9,496 nucleotides of DNA from an uncultured Clostridia bacterium (GCA_946645735.1 CAMPCK010000018.1:1-9496); one strand, 5' to 3'; counted from the first letter of the stretch, positions 1-5,785 are shown. Notes: a model not told the origin generated them from the sequence alone. Numbers and translations: made by a program.

Positions 1-648
1 GACTGGACTGTACAGAAGGGAAAAGAAAAGGTGGAGCTTGTAAAGAAATACGGCCTTCCAATTATTGTAATGGAACCTGTCAGAGGCGGTAAGCTTGCCA
101 AGCTTCCCGATGAATATATGCATGAACTTAAGAAGGGAAGACCTGAGAGTTCCGCTGCATCCTATGCCTTAAGATGGTTCCACGATCTGGATGAGGATGT
201 TTTCCTTGTGCTTTCCGGCATGTCCGATATGGACCAGATGAAGGATAATATCGCAACCTTTGAGAAGTGCGATCCTCTTACCAGTGAAGAGGCAAGGATC
301 GTAAATGAGGCTGCCGAATCCATGAAGAGCGAGGTTCCCTGCACAGCCTGCAGATACTGCACTGCAAACTGTCCCATGGAACTGGACATTCCTGATCTTC
401 TCTTCAAATACAATCAGATCAGGGCTGACAGCGGATTCACCATCAAGATGCAGCTTGATGCATATCCGGAAGACAAGCTTCCTTCAGCATGTATCGGCTG
501 CGGAGCCTGCATGGAGATGTGTCCCCAGAAGATACAGATCCCCGATGAGCTTGCTGCATTCAATGATGCTCTTTCAAAGATGCCCAGCTGGGCTGAGATC
601 TGCAGACAGAGAGACGAAGCTGCAAAGAAGCTTGAAGAGGAAAATTAA
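1..648 (+). CDS. Aldo/keto reductase with C-terminal double [4Fe-4S] domain (3' part, start outside window)
   Basis: The reading frame is open from base 1 to the TAA at 646-648, so the window holds only the last 215 residues; the GTG at 31 is internal. The first part carries the end of an aldo/keto reductase barrel: the strand reading LPIIVMEPVRGGKL and, later, the segment FLVLSGMSDMDQM, typical of the last barrel strand. It is followed by two ferredoxin motifs of the form CxxCxxCxxxCP, at residues 114-124 and 164-174 of the visible part. This arrangement marks the family of NAD(P)-linked aldo/keto reductases with two C-terminal cubane clusters, found in anaerobes and presumed to pass electrons between clusters and an unknown carbonyl substrate. 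The physiological substrate cannot be read from the sequence. A terminator follows 13 nt after the stop, so the gene ends its transcription unit. Family is certain; specific function is unknown. Confidence 0.93.
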   Translation, partial: DWTVQKGKEKVELVKKYGLPIIVMEPVRGGKLAKLPDEYMHELKKGRPESSAASYALRWFHDLDEDVFLVLSGMSDMDQMKDNIATFEKCDPLTSEEARIVNEAAESMKSEVPCTACRYCTANCPMELDIPDLLFKYNQIRADSGFTIKMQLDAYPEDKLPSACIGCGACMEMCPQKIQIPDELAAFNDALSKMPSWAEICRQRDEAAKKLEEEN

Positions 649-661
649 TTATGGCACAACA

Positions 662-689
662 AAACCCGCTTGTTGAAAGCGGGTTTTTT
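662..689 (+). terminator. Rho-independent terminator after the aldo/keto reductase, probably bidirectional
   Basis: A 10-bp perfect stem, AAACCCGCTT (662-671) with AAGCGGGTTT (677-686), has a 5-nt loop and is followed by further T residues, giving a T run at 684-689. It lies 13 nt after the reductase stop. The smpB gene on the other strand ends at 694, so the same stem sits just past that gene too. On the minus strand the stem is followed by TTGTTGT, a weaker but usable T-rich tail, so the stem probably serves both convergent units. Confidence 0.9.
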
Positions 690-693
690 ACTG

Positions 694-1152
694 TCAGTGG
701 TTTCTCATGCTGCGCTCGATATTTCTCTGGGCGTCTTTTTTGGCGATGGCTTCTCGCTTGTCATAGTTTTTCTTACCGCGGCAGAGGCCGATCTCAAGCT
801 TGGCTCTTCCGTCCTCGTTGATATAGAGCTTAAGGGGAATAAGAGTCATGCCCTGCTGGGTGAGCTTTCCTGTGAGCTTTCGGATCTCCTGCTTATGGAG
901 AAGAAGCTTTCTGTCGCGGAGGGGATCCACGTTAAAACGGTTCCCCTGTTCGTAAGGGGAGATGTTCATGCCCATGACGATGGCTTCACCGTTTCTGATC
1001 CTGACATAGGCCTCTTTGATGGAGACCTTGCCCTGACGGATGGATTTGATCTCGGTACCCGTGAGGACTATTCCTGCTTCATAGGTCTCGTCCACGAAAT
1101 AGTCGTGATATGCTTTTTTGTTGTTTGCCTGTAATTTGATCTGTTTCTTCAT
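694..1152 (-). CDS. smpB: SsrA (tmRNA)-binding protein SmpB
   Basis: This 152-residue protein matches SmpB over its full usual length. SmpB binds transfer-messenger RNA and brings it to stalled ribosomes, so that the stuck peptide is tagged for degradation and the ribosome is freed. Recognisable blocks are [23 protein letters not shown] near the N-terminus (quoted piecewise: [20 protein letters not shown]), the KVSIKEAY and [19 protein letters not shown] segments, and the basic tail [17 protein letters not shown], whose KKxxDKR core is characteristic. The ATG at 1152 gives the family's normal N-terminus. No SD sequence precedes it: the 11 nt upstream are ATCTTAATCAT, and a GC-rich hairpin lies immediately before that. 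It is the last gene of the minus-strand cluster, 40 nt after lepB. The tmRNA gene itself is not in the window. Confidence 0.97.
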   Translation of the reverse strand: MKKQIKLQANNKKAYHDYFVDETYEAGIVLTGTEIKSIRQGKVSIKEAYVRIRNGEAIVMGMNISPYEQGNRFNVDPLRDRKLLLHKQEIRKLTGKLTQQGMTLIPLKLYINEDGRAKLEIGLCRGKKNYDKREAIAKKDAQRNIERSMRNH

Positions 1153-1163
1153 ATGATTAAGAT

Positions 1164-1183
1164 GCGCCGGATTTGTCCGGCGC
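1164..1183. other. GC-rich hairpin between lepB and smpB
   Basis: GCGCCGG (1164-1170) and CCGGCGC (1177-1183) form a perfect 7-bp stem with a 6-nt loop, inside the 40-nt gap between lepB and smpB. In the direction of those genes (minus strand) the stem is followed by ATCTTAATC rather than a T run, so it is a poor terminator. The run TTTT lies on the plus-strand side, where no gene needs it. The stem stands 11 nt before the smpB ATG. It may act as an attenuator or mRNA-processing or stability element, or it may stop antisense transcripts. Confidence 0.6.
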
Positions 1184-1192
1184 TTTTGGTTT

Positions 1193-1717
1193 CTAGAATG
1201 TCTTGATACTGTTGAAAGGGAAGAGGCGGATTACCACCTTGCCTACTACGGAATCAACGCTGACCATGCCTACTGCTTCGCTTCTTGAGTCTACGCTCAC
1301 CTCACGGTTGTCTCCGCAGCAGAAGAGGTATCCTTCGGGAACTGTAACAGCTTCCATTTCTCCGGAGATCCCCTGTTCATAGAGATAGGGCTCATCGATC
1401 TGGACGCCGTCCACATATATGTATCCGTCTGTGATCTCTACGGTCTCGCCTCCGGTGGCGACGACTCTTTTGATGAGATTCTTGTCACGGCCTTTGTCAT
1501 CCTTGAGTTCGCTGTGGAATACTATTATGTCGCCTCTTGTGGGTTCGCCGGAGAACCGGTAGGCCTGTTTATACGCTATAATGTAATCACCTGAATAGAA
1601 ATTGGGCTCCATGGAGTGCTGCTGCACTATGATGGGCTTGAAGAGTGTCAGAATGATCAGTGCGATCAGACACGCGATCAGAATATCTCTTATCCAGGCT
1701 AATACTTCCTTTTTCAA
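1193..1717 (-). CDS. lepB: Signal peptidase I (type I leader peptidase)
   Basis: This 174-residue membrane serine protease cuts signal peptides from exported proteins on the outer face of the cytoplasmic membrane. One N-terminal membrane segment (about residues 8-27) is followed by the catalytic serine in HSMEPN (Ser35), the general-base lysine in [11 protein letters not shown] (Lys83) and the box [11 protein letters not shown] (residues 135-145). The length fits the short Gram-positive form. The start is TTG: an in-frame TAA lies at 1730-1732, no ATG or GTG lies between it and the TTG, and the next ATG codes for Met36, beyond the membrane segment and the catalytic serine. The SD is AAGG (1728-1731), which overlaps the last codons of the upstream pseudouridine synthase gene. 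That gene stops only 7 nt before this start, so the two are probably translationally coupled. Identity is certain; start is strongly supported. Confidence 0.97.
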   Translation of the reverse strand: MKKEVLAWIRDILIACLIALIILTLFKPIIVQQHSMEPNFYSGDYIIAYKQAYRFSGEPTRGDIIVFHSELKDDKGRDKNLIKRVVATGGETVEITDGYIYVDGVQIDEPYLYEQGISGEMEAVTVPEGYLFCCGDNREVSVDSRSEAVGMVSVDSVVGKVVIRLFPFNSIKTF

Positions 1718-1724
1718 TTTTATG

Positions 1725-2690
1725 TTACCTTAGTACCTTTCCGAAAATTTTTTGTTCTGTTCTGATAAAATCATCAGGGGGATCTGCTTTGATCTCTTTA
1801 CCGGCCATGTACGCCAGCTTACCATCGGGAATCTCGCCGAAGGTCAGACGCCAGCTGTGAAGGAGCTGAGTTGCACGGGATCCGGTATATCCTCCGTATT
1901 TATAGTCTCCGTAGAGAGGATAGCCTGCATCTGCGAGTTGAGCTCTTATCTGATGGGTACGGCCTGTTAAGATCTGCACCTCAGAAAGAGTGAAGACTTT
2001 ATTGCCGATCCTGCCGTGAGCCATTGGGTGAACCAGGGTTTCCATGTATTTTCCGTCGCCCTCTTTAAGAATCAGGGTGCGGTTGTTTTTTTCATCCTTT
2101 GTCATGGAGCCCTTAAGCTCAAGGTCTTCCTTAAGCTCTCCAGTGAGTATCGTAAGATAGTATTTACCGATATATTCCTTGGCTCTCAATAGCGCATTTA
2201 TTTCGCGGAGAGCCTGAGGATTCTTGGCAAAGATCACAAGCCCCGTGGTGTTCCGGTCCAGACGGTTTGCGGGAGCCGGAGTGAAGGTGGTGTCCCTGGA
2301 AGGATCGTATTCACCGGTGCTTATGAGATAGTCGATTACCTGATTTGCCAGGTGATTCTTCTTCTCGTGACTGTCTCCGTGGGTAAGGAGCCCATAGGGC
2401 TTGGACACGATGAGAAGGTTATCATCCTCAAAGGCAATCTTAAACTGACGTTTGGCCCGGACCGCTCTGGGAACGCTTTTGAGATTATTGGCTTCCTCTT
2501 CCGTAATATATAGTGAGAGCTCATCGCCTTCCTGAAGGATGGTCTCCTCCTTGGCACGCTTGCCGTTGAGTTTGACGTCCTTTCTTATCATTTTGTAGAT
2601 AAGGGAAAGGGGAGCTTTGCCGAAATATTTTTTGAGGAAACGGTCAAGCCGCTGATTGCCCATGTTTTCGGTAATGATGATTTTAATCAT
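1725..2690 (-). CDS. RluA-family rRNA/tRNA pseudouridine synthase (S4 domain + catalytic domain)
   Basis: The 321-residue product converts specific uridines in structured RNA, probably 23S rRNA, to pseudouridine. Residues about 12-60 form an S4-type RNA-binding domain (NQRLDRFLKKYFGK, later VKLNGKRA and LQEGDEL). The catalytic domain follows, with LLIVSKPYGLLTH (residues 92-104), the active-site block NRLDRNTTGLVIFAKN with catalytic Asp145, and the GRTHQIRAQLADAGYPLYGD block, which belongs to the RluA/RluC/RluD group. The target uridine cannot be assigned from sequence, so no symbol is given. The ATG at 2690 fits the family's N-terminus; it has no SD and lies 6 nt after a consensus -10 box, which suggests leaderless translation. 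It is the first gene of the unit with lepB and smpB. Confidence 0.95.
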   Translation of the reverse strand: MIKIIITENMGNQRLDRFLKKYFGKAPLSLIYKMIRKDVKLNGKRAKEETILQEGDELSLYITEEEANNLKSVPRAVRAKRQFKIAFEDDNLLIVSKPYGLLTHGDSHEKKNHLANQVIDYLISTGEYDPSRDTTFTPAPANRLDRNTTGLVIFAKNPQALREINALLRAKEYIGKYYLTILTGELKEDLELKGSMTKDEKNNRTLILKEGDGKYMETLVHPMAHGRIGNKVFTLSEVQILTGRTHQIRAQLADAGYPLYGDYKYGGYTGSRATQLLHSWRLTFGEIPDGKLAYMAGKEIKADPPDDFIRTEQKIFGKVLR

Positions 2691-2696
2691 GCCAAT

Positions 2697-2725
2697 ATTA
2701 TAACCCAGAAGCGCTTGTTTTTAAA
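2697..2725 (-). promoter_or_regulatory. Promoter of the pseudouridine synthase-lepB-smpB unit (near-leaderless)
   Basis: On the minus strand a -35 box TTTAAA (2720-2725) is followed by a 17-bp spacer and a perfect -10 box TATAAT (2697-2702). Only 6 nt separate the -10 box from the ATG at 2690, so transcription should begin at or within a base or two of the start codon. The -35 box matches the consensus TTGACA at 4 of 6 positions. Confidence 0.65.
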
Positions 2726-2743
2726 GTGTAAATCTGTTAAAAT
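2715..2743 (+). promoter_or_regulatory. Candidate promoter of the MltG-like gene, overlapping the divergent promoter
   Basis: A weak -35 box TTGTTT (2715-2720), a 17-bp spacer and a good -10 box TAAAAT (2738-2743) would start transcription near 2750 and give a leader of about 36 nt. The -35 box partly overlaps the -35 box of the opposite-facing promoter, so RNA polymerase can probably occupy only one at a time. No other likely sigma-A site was seen before the gene. Confidence 0.5.
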
Positions 2744-2785
2744 ACTATGTTAGAGGTTTATTTTTGTAATAAGGGGAAACTAGTT

Positions 2786-3373
2786 ATGAATAAGATAAAA
2801 GATTTAATTTACAATAGCAGCGATATCATCATTGCGATACTTATCCTTGTGCTTGCAGCTGTGATCATCCTCTGGAGACTGGGGATAATTCTCGAGTATC
2901 CCAAGGAGATCATAGGAACAGGAAATACAGAAAATGTACTTACTGAACCTGAAGATACCACAGCAGAAACCGATGCTCAGCAAGAAACAGACGCTACAGC
3001 TGAAACAGATGCAGCAGCACAGACAGATGCATCTGCTGACACTCAGGCTGAAGCAGCTGAAGGCGGCACCCAGGATCAGGCAGCAGCTGATACAAGCGCG
3101 GAAGGAAGCACGGATACCGCTGTCGATACATCAAAGGCAGTATGGGAAGGAGATGCACTGGCACAGACTCTTGATGTTTACATCACAGGAAATACAGCTA
3201 CAGCTACAGTGCAGTGCCTTGTAGATGCCGGGGTATTCAAGGACTACGCAGAATACAAATCCATCTGCAAAGAGATGGGATATGACGACGAAAAGATGAG
3301 AGCCGGAGACTTCAGCTTCGAAAAGGGAGCTACGAAGAAGGACATCATCAAACAGGTCAACTACAGTGGTTAA
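2786..3373 (+). CDS. Membrane-anchored protein with acidic low-complexity linker and MltG/YceG-like C-terminal segment
   Basis: The 195-residue protein has a short basic N-terminus, one membrane segment at about residues 12-35, then a low-complexity linker at about 52-118 rich in Ala, Thr, Asp, Gln and Glu, with repeated TDA and AETDA units. The compact C-terminal segment (about 128-193) reads VYITGNTATATVQCLVDAGVF, then a variable helix, then MRAGDFSFEKGATKKDIIKQV. This resembles the small LysM-like subdomain of MltG/YceG, the membrane enzyme that cuts nascent glycan strands, but no catalytic domain follows, so it cannot be a complete MltG. The likely topology is cytoplasmic N-terminus and extracytoplasmic linker and tail. 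The start at 2786 is chosen because AAGGGG (2771-2776) lies 9 nt before it; the in-frame ATG at 2747 has no SD and would fall at the predicted transcription start. fba begins 33 nt downstream. The domain match was made by eye, and the function is unknown. Confidence 0.75.
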   Translation: MNKIKDLIYNSSDIIIAILILVLAAVIILWRLGIILEYPKEIIGTGNTENVLTEPEDTTAETDAQQETDATAETDAAAQTDASADTQAEAAEGGTQDQAAADTSAEGSTDTAVDTSKAVWEGDALAQTLDVYITGNTATATVQCLVDAGVFKDYAEYKSICKEMGYDDEKMRAGDFSFEKGATKKDIIKQVNYSG

Positions 3374-3395
3374 TTATTTTTTCAGTATTATATAT

Positions 3396-3400
3396 AGGAG
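3396..3400 (+). promoter_or_regulatory. Ribosome binding site of fba
   Basis: AGGAG stands 6 nt before the ATG at 3407 and fixes the start. The gap between the upstream stop and this site is AT-rich (TATTAT at 3386-3391 could be a -10 box), but no convincing -35 box precedes it. fba may therefore be read from the upstream promoter or from a weakly recognisable one of its own. Confidence 0.7.
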
Positions 3401-3406
3401 TTAAAA

Positions 3407-4336
3407 ATGGCACTTGTAACATCAAAAGAAATGTTCGCTAAGGCTCTCGTTTCTGATTACGCTATCGGAGCCTTCAATGTAAACAATATGGAAATCGTTC
3501 AGGGCATCGTTGATGCTGCCAAGATCGAGCAGGCTCCTCTGATCCTTCAGGTATCAGCAGGTGCACGTAAATATGCACGTCCTGCATATCTTTTAAAACT
3601 CGTTGAAGCAGCCATCGAGGATACAGGCCTTGATATCTGCCTTCACCTTGACCACGGCGAAGACTTTGATATCTGCAAGAAGTGCGTGGACGATGGTTTT
3701 ACATCCGTCATGGTAGACGGTTCCAAGCATCCCTTCGAGGAAAACATCGCTCTTACCAAGCAGGTTGTTGAATATGCTCACGCTCACGGTGTAGTAGTAG
3801 AAGCAGAGCTCGGAAAGCTTGCAGGCGTTGAGGACAACATCTCCGTTGACGAGAGATCCGCCAAGTTCACAGACCCTGCAGAAGCACAGGAATTCGTAGA
3901 GCGCACAGGAGTTGACTCCCTGGCTATCGCCATCGGCACATCCCACGGCGCATATAAGTTCAAGGGTGAGCCTTATCTCGATTTCGAAAGACTTAAGGAA
4001 ATCCACTCCCTCATTCCTGAGACACCTCTGGTACTCCACGGAGCATCAACCGTTTTAAGAGAATTCGTTGACAGATGCAACGAATACGGCGGACAGATCC
4101 CCGGAGCACAGGGCGTTCCCGAAGAAATGATCAGAGAAGCTACCAAGTACGGAATCTGCAAGGTTAACATCGACACAGACCTTCGTCTCGCCATGACAGC
4201 TGAGATCAGAAGATTCCTGATCGAGAGTCCTTCAGAATTCGACCCTCGTAAGTATTTAGGACCTGCAAGAGACGCCATCCAGAGAATGGTTCAGCACAAG
4301 ATCAGAGACGTGCTCAACGCATCCAATACACTTTAA
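3407..4336 (+). CDS. fba: Class II fructose-1,6-bisphosphate aldolase
   Basis: The 309-residue enzyme reversibly splits fructose 1,6-bisphosphate into dihydroxyacetone phosphate and glyceraldehyde 3-phosphate in glycolysis and gluconeogenesis. It is the zinc-dependent class II type. The N-terminal GAFNVNNMEI block is typical. LHLDHG (80-84 region) supplies the catalytic Asp82 and zinc ligand His83. VEAELGKLAG supplies Glu132 and Glu134. GTSHGAYKFKG supplies His180, LHGAST supplies His211, and KVNIDTDLR (252-260) forms the phosphate-binding loop. All the expected ligands are present and the length is normal. Codon use is strongly biased to a few codons (for example GAC, ATC, CTT, GCA), as expected for a highly expressed glycolytic gene. 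A good SD and a strong terminator flank it. Related class II aldolases act on tagatose or other ketose bisphosphates, but the sequence looks like the fructose-bisphosphate form. Confidence 0.95.
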   Translation: MALVTSKEMFAKALVSDYAIGAFNVNNMEIVQGIVDAAKIEQAPLILQVSAGARKYARPAYLLKLVEAAIEDTGLDICLHLDHGEDFDICKKCVDDGFTSVMVDGSKHPFEENIALTKQVVEYAHAHGVVVEAELGKLAGVEDNISVDERSAKFTDPAEAQEFVERTGVDSLAIAIGTSHGAYKFKGEPYLDFERLKEIHSLIPETPLVLHGASTVLREFVDRCNEYGGQIPGAQGVPEEMIREATKYGICKVNIDTDLRLAMTAEIRRFLIESPSEFDPRKYLGPARDAIQRMVQHKIRDVLNASNTL

Positions 4337-4356
4337 TAAGAAAACTGATGATTCAT

Positions 4357-4385
4357 GCCTGTCCCTTTAAGGGGCAGGCTTTTTT
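4357..4385 (+). terminator. Rho-independent terminator of fba
   Basis: GCCTGTCCC (4357-4365) pairs with GGGGCAGGC (4371-4379) through nine pairs including one G-U, with the T/A bases between closing into a short loop. Six T residues follow (4380-4385). It begins 20 nt after the fba stop and is a textbook strong terminator in the plus direction. Confidence 0.93.
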
Positions 4386-4392
4386 AGTAATT

Positions 4393-4445
4393 AAAATGCC
4401 CTTCGATATGAGCGCCGTGTGGCGGATGACCGAAGGGTTCATTTT
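4393..4445. other. Nested stem-loop in the fba/azlD convergent intergenic region, probable azlCD terminator
   Basis: Three stacked stems are visible: AAAATG (4393-4398) with CATTTT (4440-4445), interrupted by a TT bulge; CCCTTCG (4399-4405) with CGAAGGG (4431-4437); and CGCC (4413-4416) with GGCG (4421-4424) around a GTGT loop. The middle and inner stems are separated by an asymmetric purine-rich internal loop (ATATGAG against GATGAC). On the minus strand the structure lies about 64 nt past the azlD stop and is followed by CATTTTAATT, so the simplest role is termination of azlCD. The internal loop is more elaborate than a terminator needs. The flanking 4446-4508 holds a 7-bp inverted repeat and no convincing gene. 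Confidence 0.6.
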
Positions 4446-4452
4446 ACCTCAA

Positions 4453-4476
4453 TGCATATAGACGGGGTGATATGCA
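4453..4476. repeat. Perfect 7-bp inverted repeat downstream of azlD
   Basis: TGCATAT (4453-4459) and ATATGCA (4470-4476) are perfect inverted copies around a 10-nt loop (AGACGGGGTG on the plus strand). The repeat lies in the azlD 3' region between its stop and the nested stem-loop. The AT-rich stem is weak, and its role is unknown. Confidence 0.4.
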
Positions 4477-4508
4477 GATTAAGAGGGAATTATGAAAAAG
4501 TACGAAAT

Positions 4509-4817
4509 CTATACAAATATAAGCTCAGTTATGAGAACTACCAGGCAGCAGGCGGTTGCGGTTCCGAAGAGGCCTGCGCCGAACCAGGCAGCGGCGATTC
4601 CGCCTATGAGAGCCAGGGCTCCTGCAAGGGGAATCTGGGTAGCGTCCATTATGGCCGGGAATGTCATTACTGCGAGAGTTACATAGGGCACATAATAGAG
4701 GAATGACTGAATGAACTGATTTTCGATGGGCTTGCGGATCAGTGTGAGAGGGAGAATGCGGGTAGCGCCCGTAGCAAGTGCCATGACTATGATCCATACA
4801 TAAACGTTTGATGACAT
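4509..4817 (-). CDS. azlD: Branched-chain amino acid exporter, small subunit AzlD
   Basis: The 102-residue hydrophobic protein has about four membrane segments and the family's TGATRILPLTL block near the N-terminus, followed by PYVTLAVMTFPAIM. AzlD is the small partner of AzlC; together they export branched-chain amino acids or their analogues across the cytoplasmic membrane. The ATG at 4817 lies 3 nt after the azlC stop. Its SD, GGAGAGGAGG, is inside the last codons of azlC, so the two are probably translationally coupled. The length is normal for the family. The exact substrate is not provable from sequence. Confidence 0.93.
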   Translation of the reverse strand: MSSNVYVWIIVMALATGATRILPLTLIRKPIENQFIQSFLYYVPYVTLAVMTFPAIMDATQIPLAGALALIGGIAAAWFGAGLFGTATACCLVVLITELIFV

Positions 4818-4820
4818 GCT

Positions 4821-5648
4821 TTAATCCTCCTCTCCGCCTTCCATGGCGATTTCCGGTTCCGAAAGCTTAACTGCAGATCCGGGATTCTTAGCTTCCTCTC
4901 CGCCTTCCATGGCGATCTCAGGATCTTCGTTCTTTCTGGGGAAGAGGAGAGCGGCAGCTGCTGAAATGATCACCGTGAGTATGATGGTGCGGTTTCCCGA
5001 TGATATGCTCTCAAAAGCGGGAAGCCTGGATGCTCCGTAACTCATGGCGAAACTGATGGCGATGAACACGCCTATGATTTTATCCTTCTTTACAGGAGGA
5101 ATGATGGATGCCAGGAACATTCCGAAGAGGGCAACGCTCATGGCGCTTACAGCACGCATAGGAAGGATATTTCCCACGGCTATGCCGGCAGCGGTTCCGA
5201 GGGACCACAGGGTCATCGCTACGCTCAGACATCCCAGACCGAAATATGGGTGAGCGTAGCCGGGTCTCGCAATAGTGACTCCGAAGATCTCATCTGTTAT
5301 AGTCAAACCTATCATAAGCCTGTGCCTTAGCGGAGTCCCTTCTTTGACCTTCTGGTTCAGGGCGATTCCCATGAGGAGATAACGCGCATTGGTGATCAGC
5401 GTCATGATTATGAGCTGAATGAGACCGGCTTTTGCGGCGAACATGGTGAAACCGATGTACTGGCCTGCAGAAGCGTAGCTTGTCATGCTTGCCAGAAATC
5501 CCTGGAAAGCATTGAAGCCGCAGTCTCTTGCCGTAATTCCCAAACTGAAGGATACGGCAAAATATCCTATTGCAATTGGTATTCCTGCGCGGAAGCCCTG
5601 GACAAAAATAGATCTGTTATTGTCCCGGGCCATGGTGTTTGAATTCAT
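4821..5648 (-). CDS. azlC: Branched-chain amino acid exporter, large subunit AzlC, with duplicated acidic C-terminal tail
   Basis: The 275-residue integral membrane protein belongs to the AzlC family: GFRAGIPIAIGYFAVSFSLG at the N-terminus, then SMTSYASAGQYI, LITNARYLLMG and GLTITDEIFG. It forms the main subunit of the exporter with AzlD. The ATG at 5648 has an SD, AAAGGA, 7 nt upstream. The conserved body ends at about residue 236. Beyond it lies a charged tail of roughly 38 residues, making the protein longer than the family's usual 230-240. The tail contains the segment PEIAMEGGEE twice, at residues 243-252 and 265-274, 22 residues apart; at the DNA level 23 bp are identical. The tail is probably cytoplasmic or at the membrane face, and its function is unknown. 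The gene diverges from the lysR regulator, which is probably its activator. Confidence 0.93.
   Translation of the reverse strand: MNSNTMARDNNRSIFVQGFRAGIPIAIGYFAVSFSLGITARDCGFNAFQGFLASMTSYASAGQYIGFTMFAAKAGLIQLIIMTLITNARYLLMGIALNQKVKEGTPLRHRLMIGLTITDEIFGVTIARPGYAHPYFGLGCLSVAMTLWSLGTAAGIAVGNILPMRAVSAMSVALFGMFLASIIPPVKKDKIIGVFIAISFAMSYGASRLPAFESISSGNRTIILTVIISAAAALLFPRKNEDPEIAMEGGEEAKNPGSAVKLSEPEIAMEGGEED
4828..4916. repeat. Two 23-bp direct repeats in the 3' end of azlC
   Basis: The stretches 4828-4850 and 4894-4916 are identical over 23 bp and begin 66 bp (22 codons) apart, so the reading frame is kept; similarity continues a little beyond with synonymous changes. The copy nearest the stop contains the SD of azlD. 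The pattern fits an in-frame duplication of the end of the gene, followed by drift of the spacer. Confidence 0.85.
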
Positions 5649-5715
5649 AGAAACGTCCTTTGACTTTTTTGCTATCTTTATTTAACTTATTATGGGTAAA
5701 AGATCTTCAGCTGAC

Positions 5716-5721
5716 ATTATA
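5716..5721 (-). promoter_or_regulatory. Candidate -10 box of azlCD
   Basis: On the minus strand TATAAT (5716-5721) would start transcription near 5709 and give a leader of about 60 nt. The corresponding -35 positions (about 5739-5744, ACTAAT) match the consensus poorly, as expected for an activator-dependent promoter, and fall on one arm of the 7-bp inverted repeat. A second candidate -10, CATAAT at 5689-5694, cannot be excluded. Confidence 0.45.
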
Positions 5722-5733
5722 TTAACATGCTCA

Positions 5734-5762
5734 TTGACATTAGTAAAACGAATATTTATAAT
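5734..5762 (+). promoter_or_regulatory. Full-consensus sigma-A promoter of lysR
   Basis: TTGACA (5734-5739), a 17-bp spacer and TATAAT (5757-5762) match the consensus at all 12 positions with optimal spacing. Transcription should start near 5769, giving a leader of about 40 nt. The -35 box overlaps one arm of the ACATTAG/CTAATGT inverted repeat, a natural place for autorepression. Confidence 0.85.
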
Positions 5763-5785
5763 AGATACATAAGAAAATCTAATGT
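5737..5785. promoter_or_regulatory. Spaced inverted repeat, candidate LysR operator
   Basis: ACATTAG (5737-5743) and CTAATGT (5779-5785) are perfect inverted copies whose centres are 42 bp apart, about four helical turns. A further partial copy, GACATTA, occurs at 5713-5719 and again at 5736-5742. Relative to the candidate azlC start near 5709, the arms fall at about -31 and -73, close to where LysR-type proteins usually contact activated promoters. That this regulator binds here is inference. Confidence 0.5.

Noticed and set aside
670..1134. A 154-codon plus-strand ORF opposite smpB
   Set aside because: It begins inside the terminator stem and is the antisense shadow of smpB, which is certain by homology.
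2747..2785. The 13-codon N-terminal extension of the MltG-like protein from the ATG at 2747
   Set aside because: It has no SD and sits at or before the predicted transcription start; AAGGGG supports 2786.
4353..4442. A 29-codon minus-strand ORF with a GAGG site near its ATG, reading through the fba terminator
   Set aside because: It is made up almost entirely of the nested stem-loop and the terminator stem, has no recognisable protein features and is explained by those structures.
4396..4461. A 21-codon plus-strand ORF beginning in the nested stem-loop
   Set aside because: It has no SD, lies just after a strong terminator with no visible promoter, and is covered by RNA-structure symmetry.
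4492..4686. A 64-codon plus-strand ORF with an AGAGGG site upstream of its ATG
   Set aside because: Most of it is antisense to azlD, it has no promoter in view, and its sequence is low in hydrophobic pattern and rich in Arg and Ala, as expected of a shadow frame.
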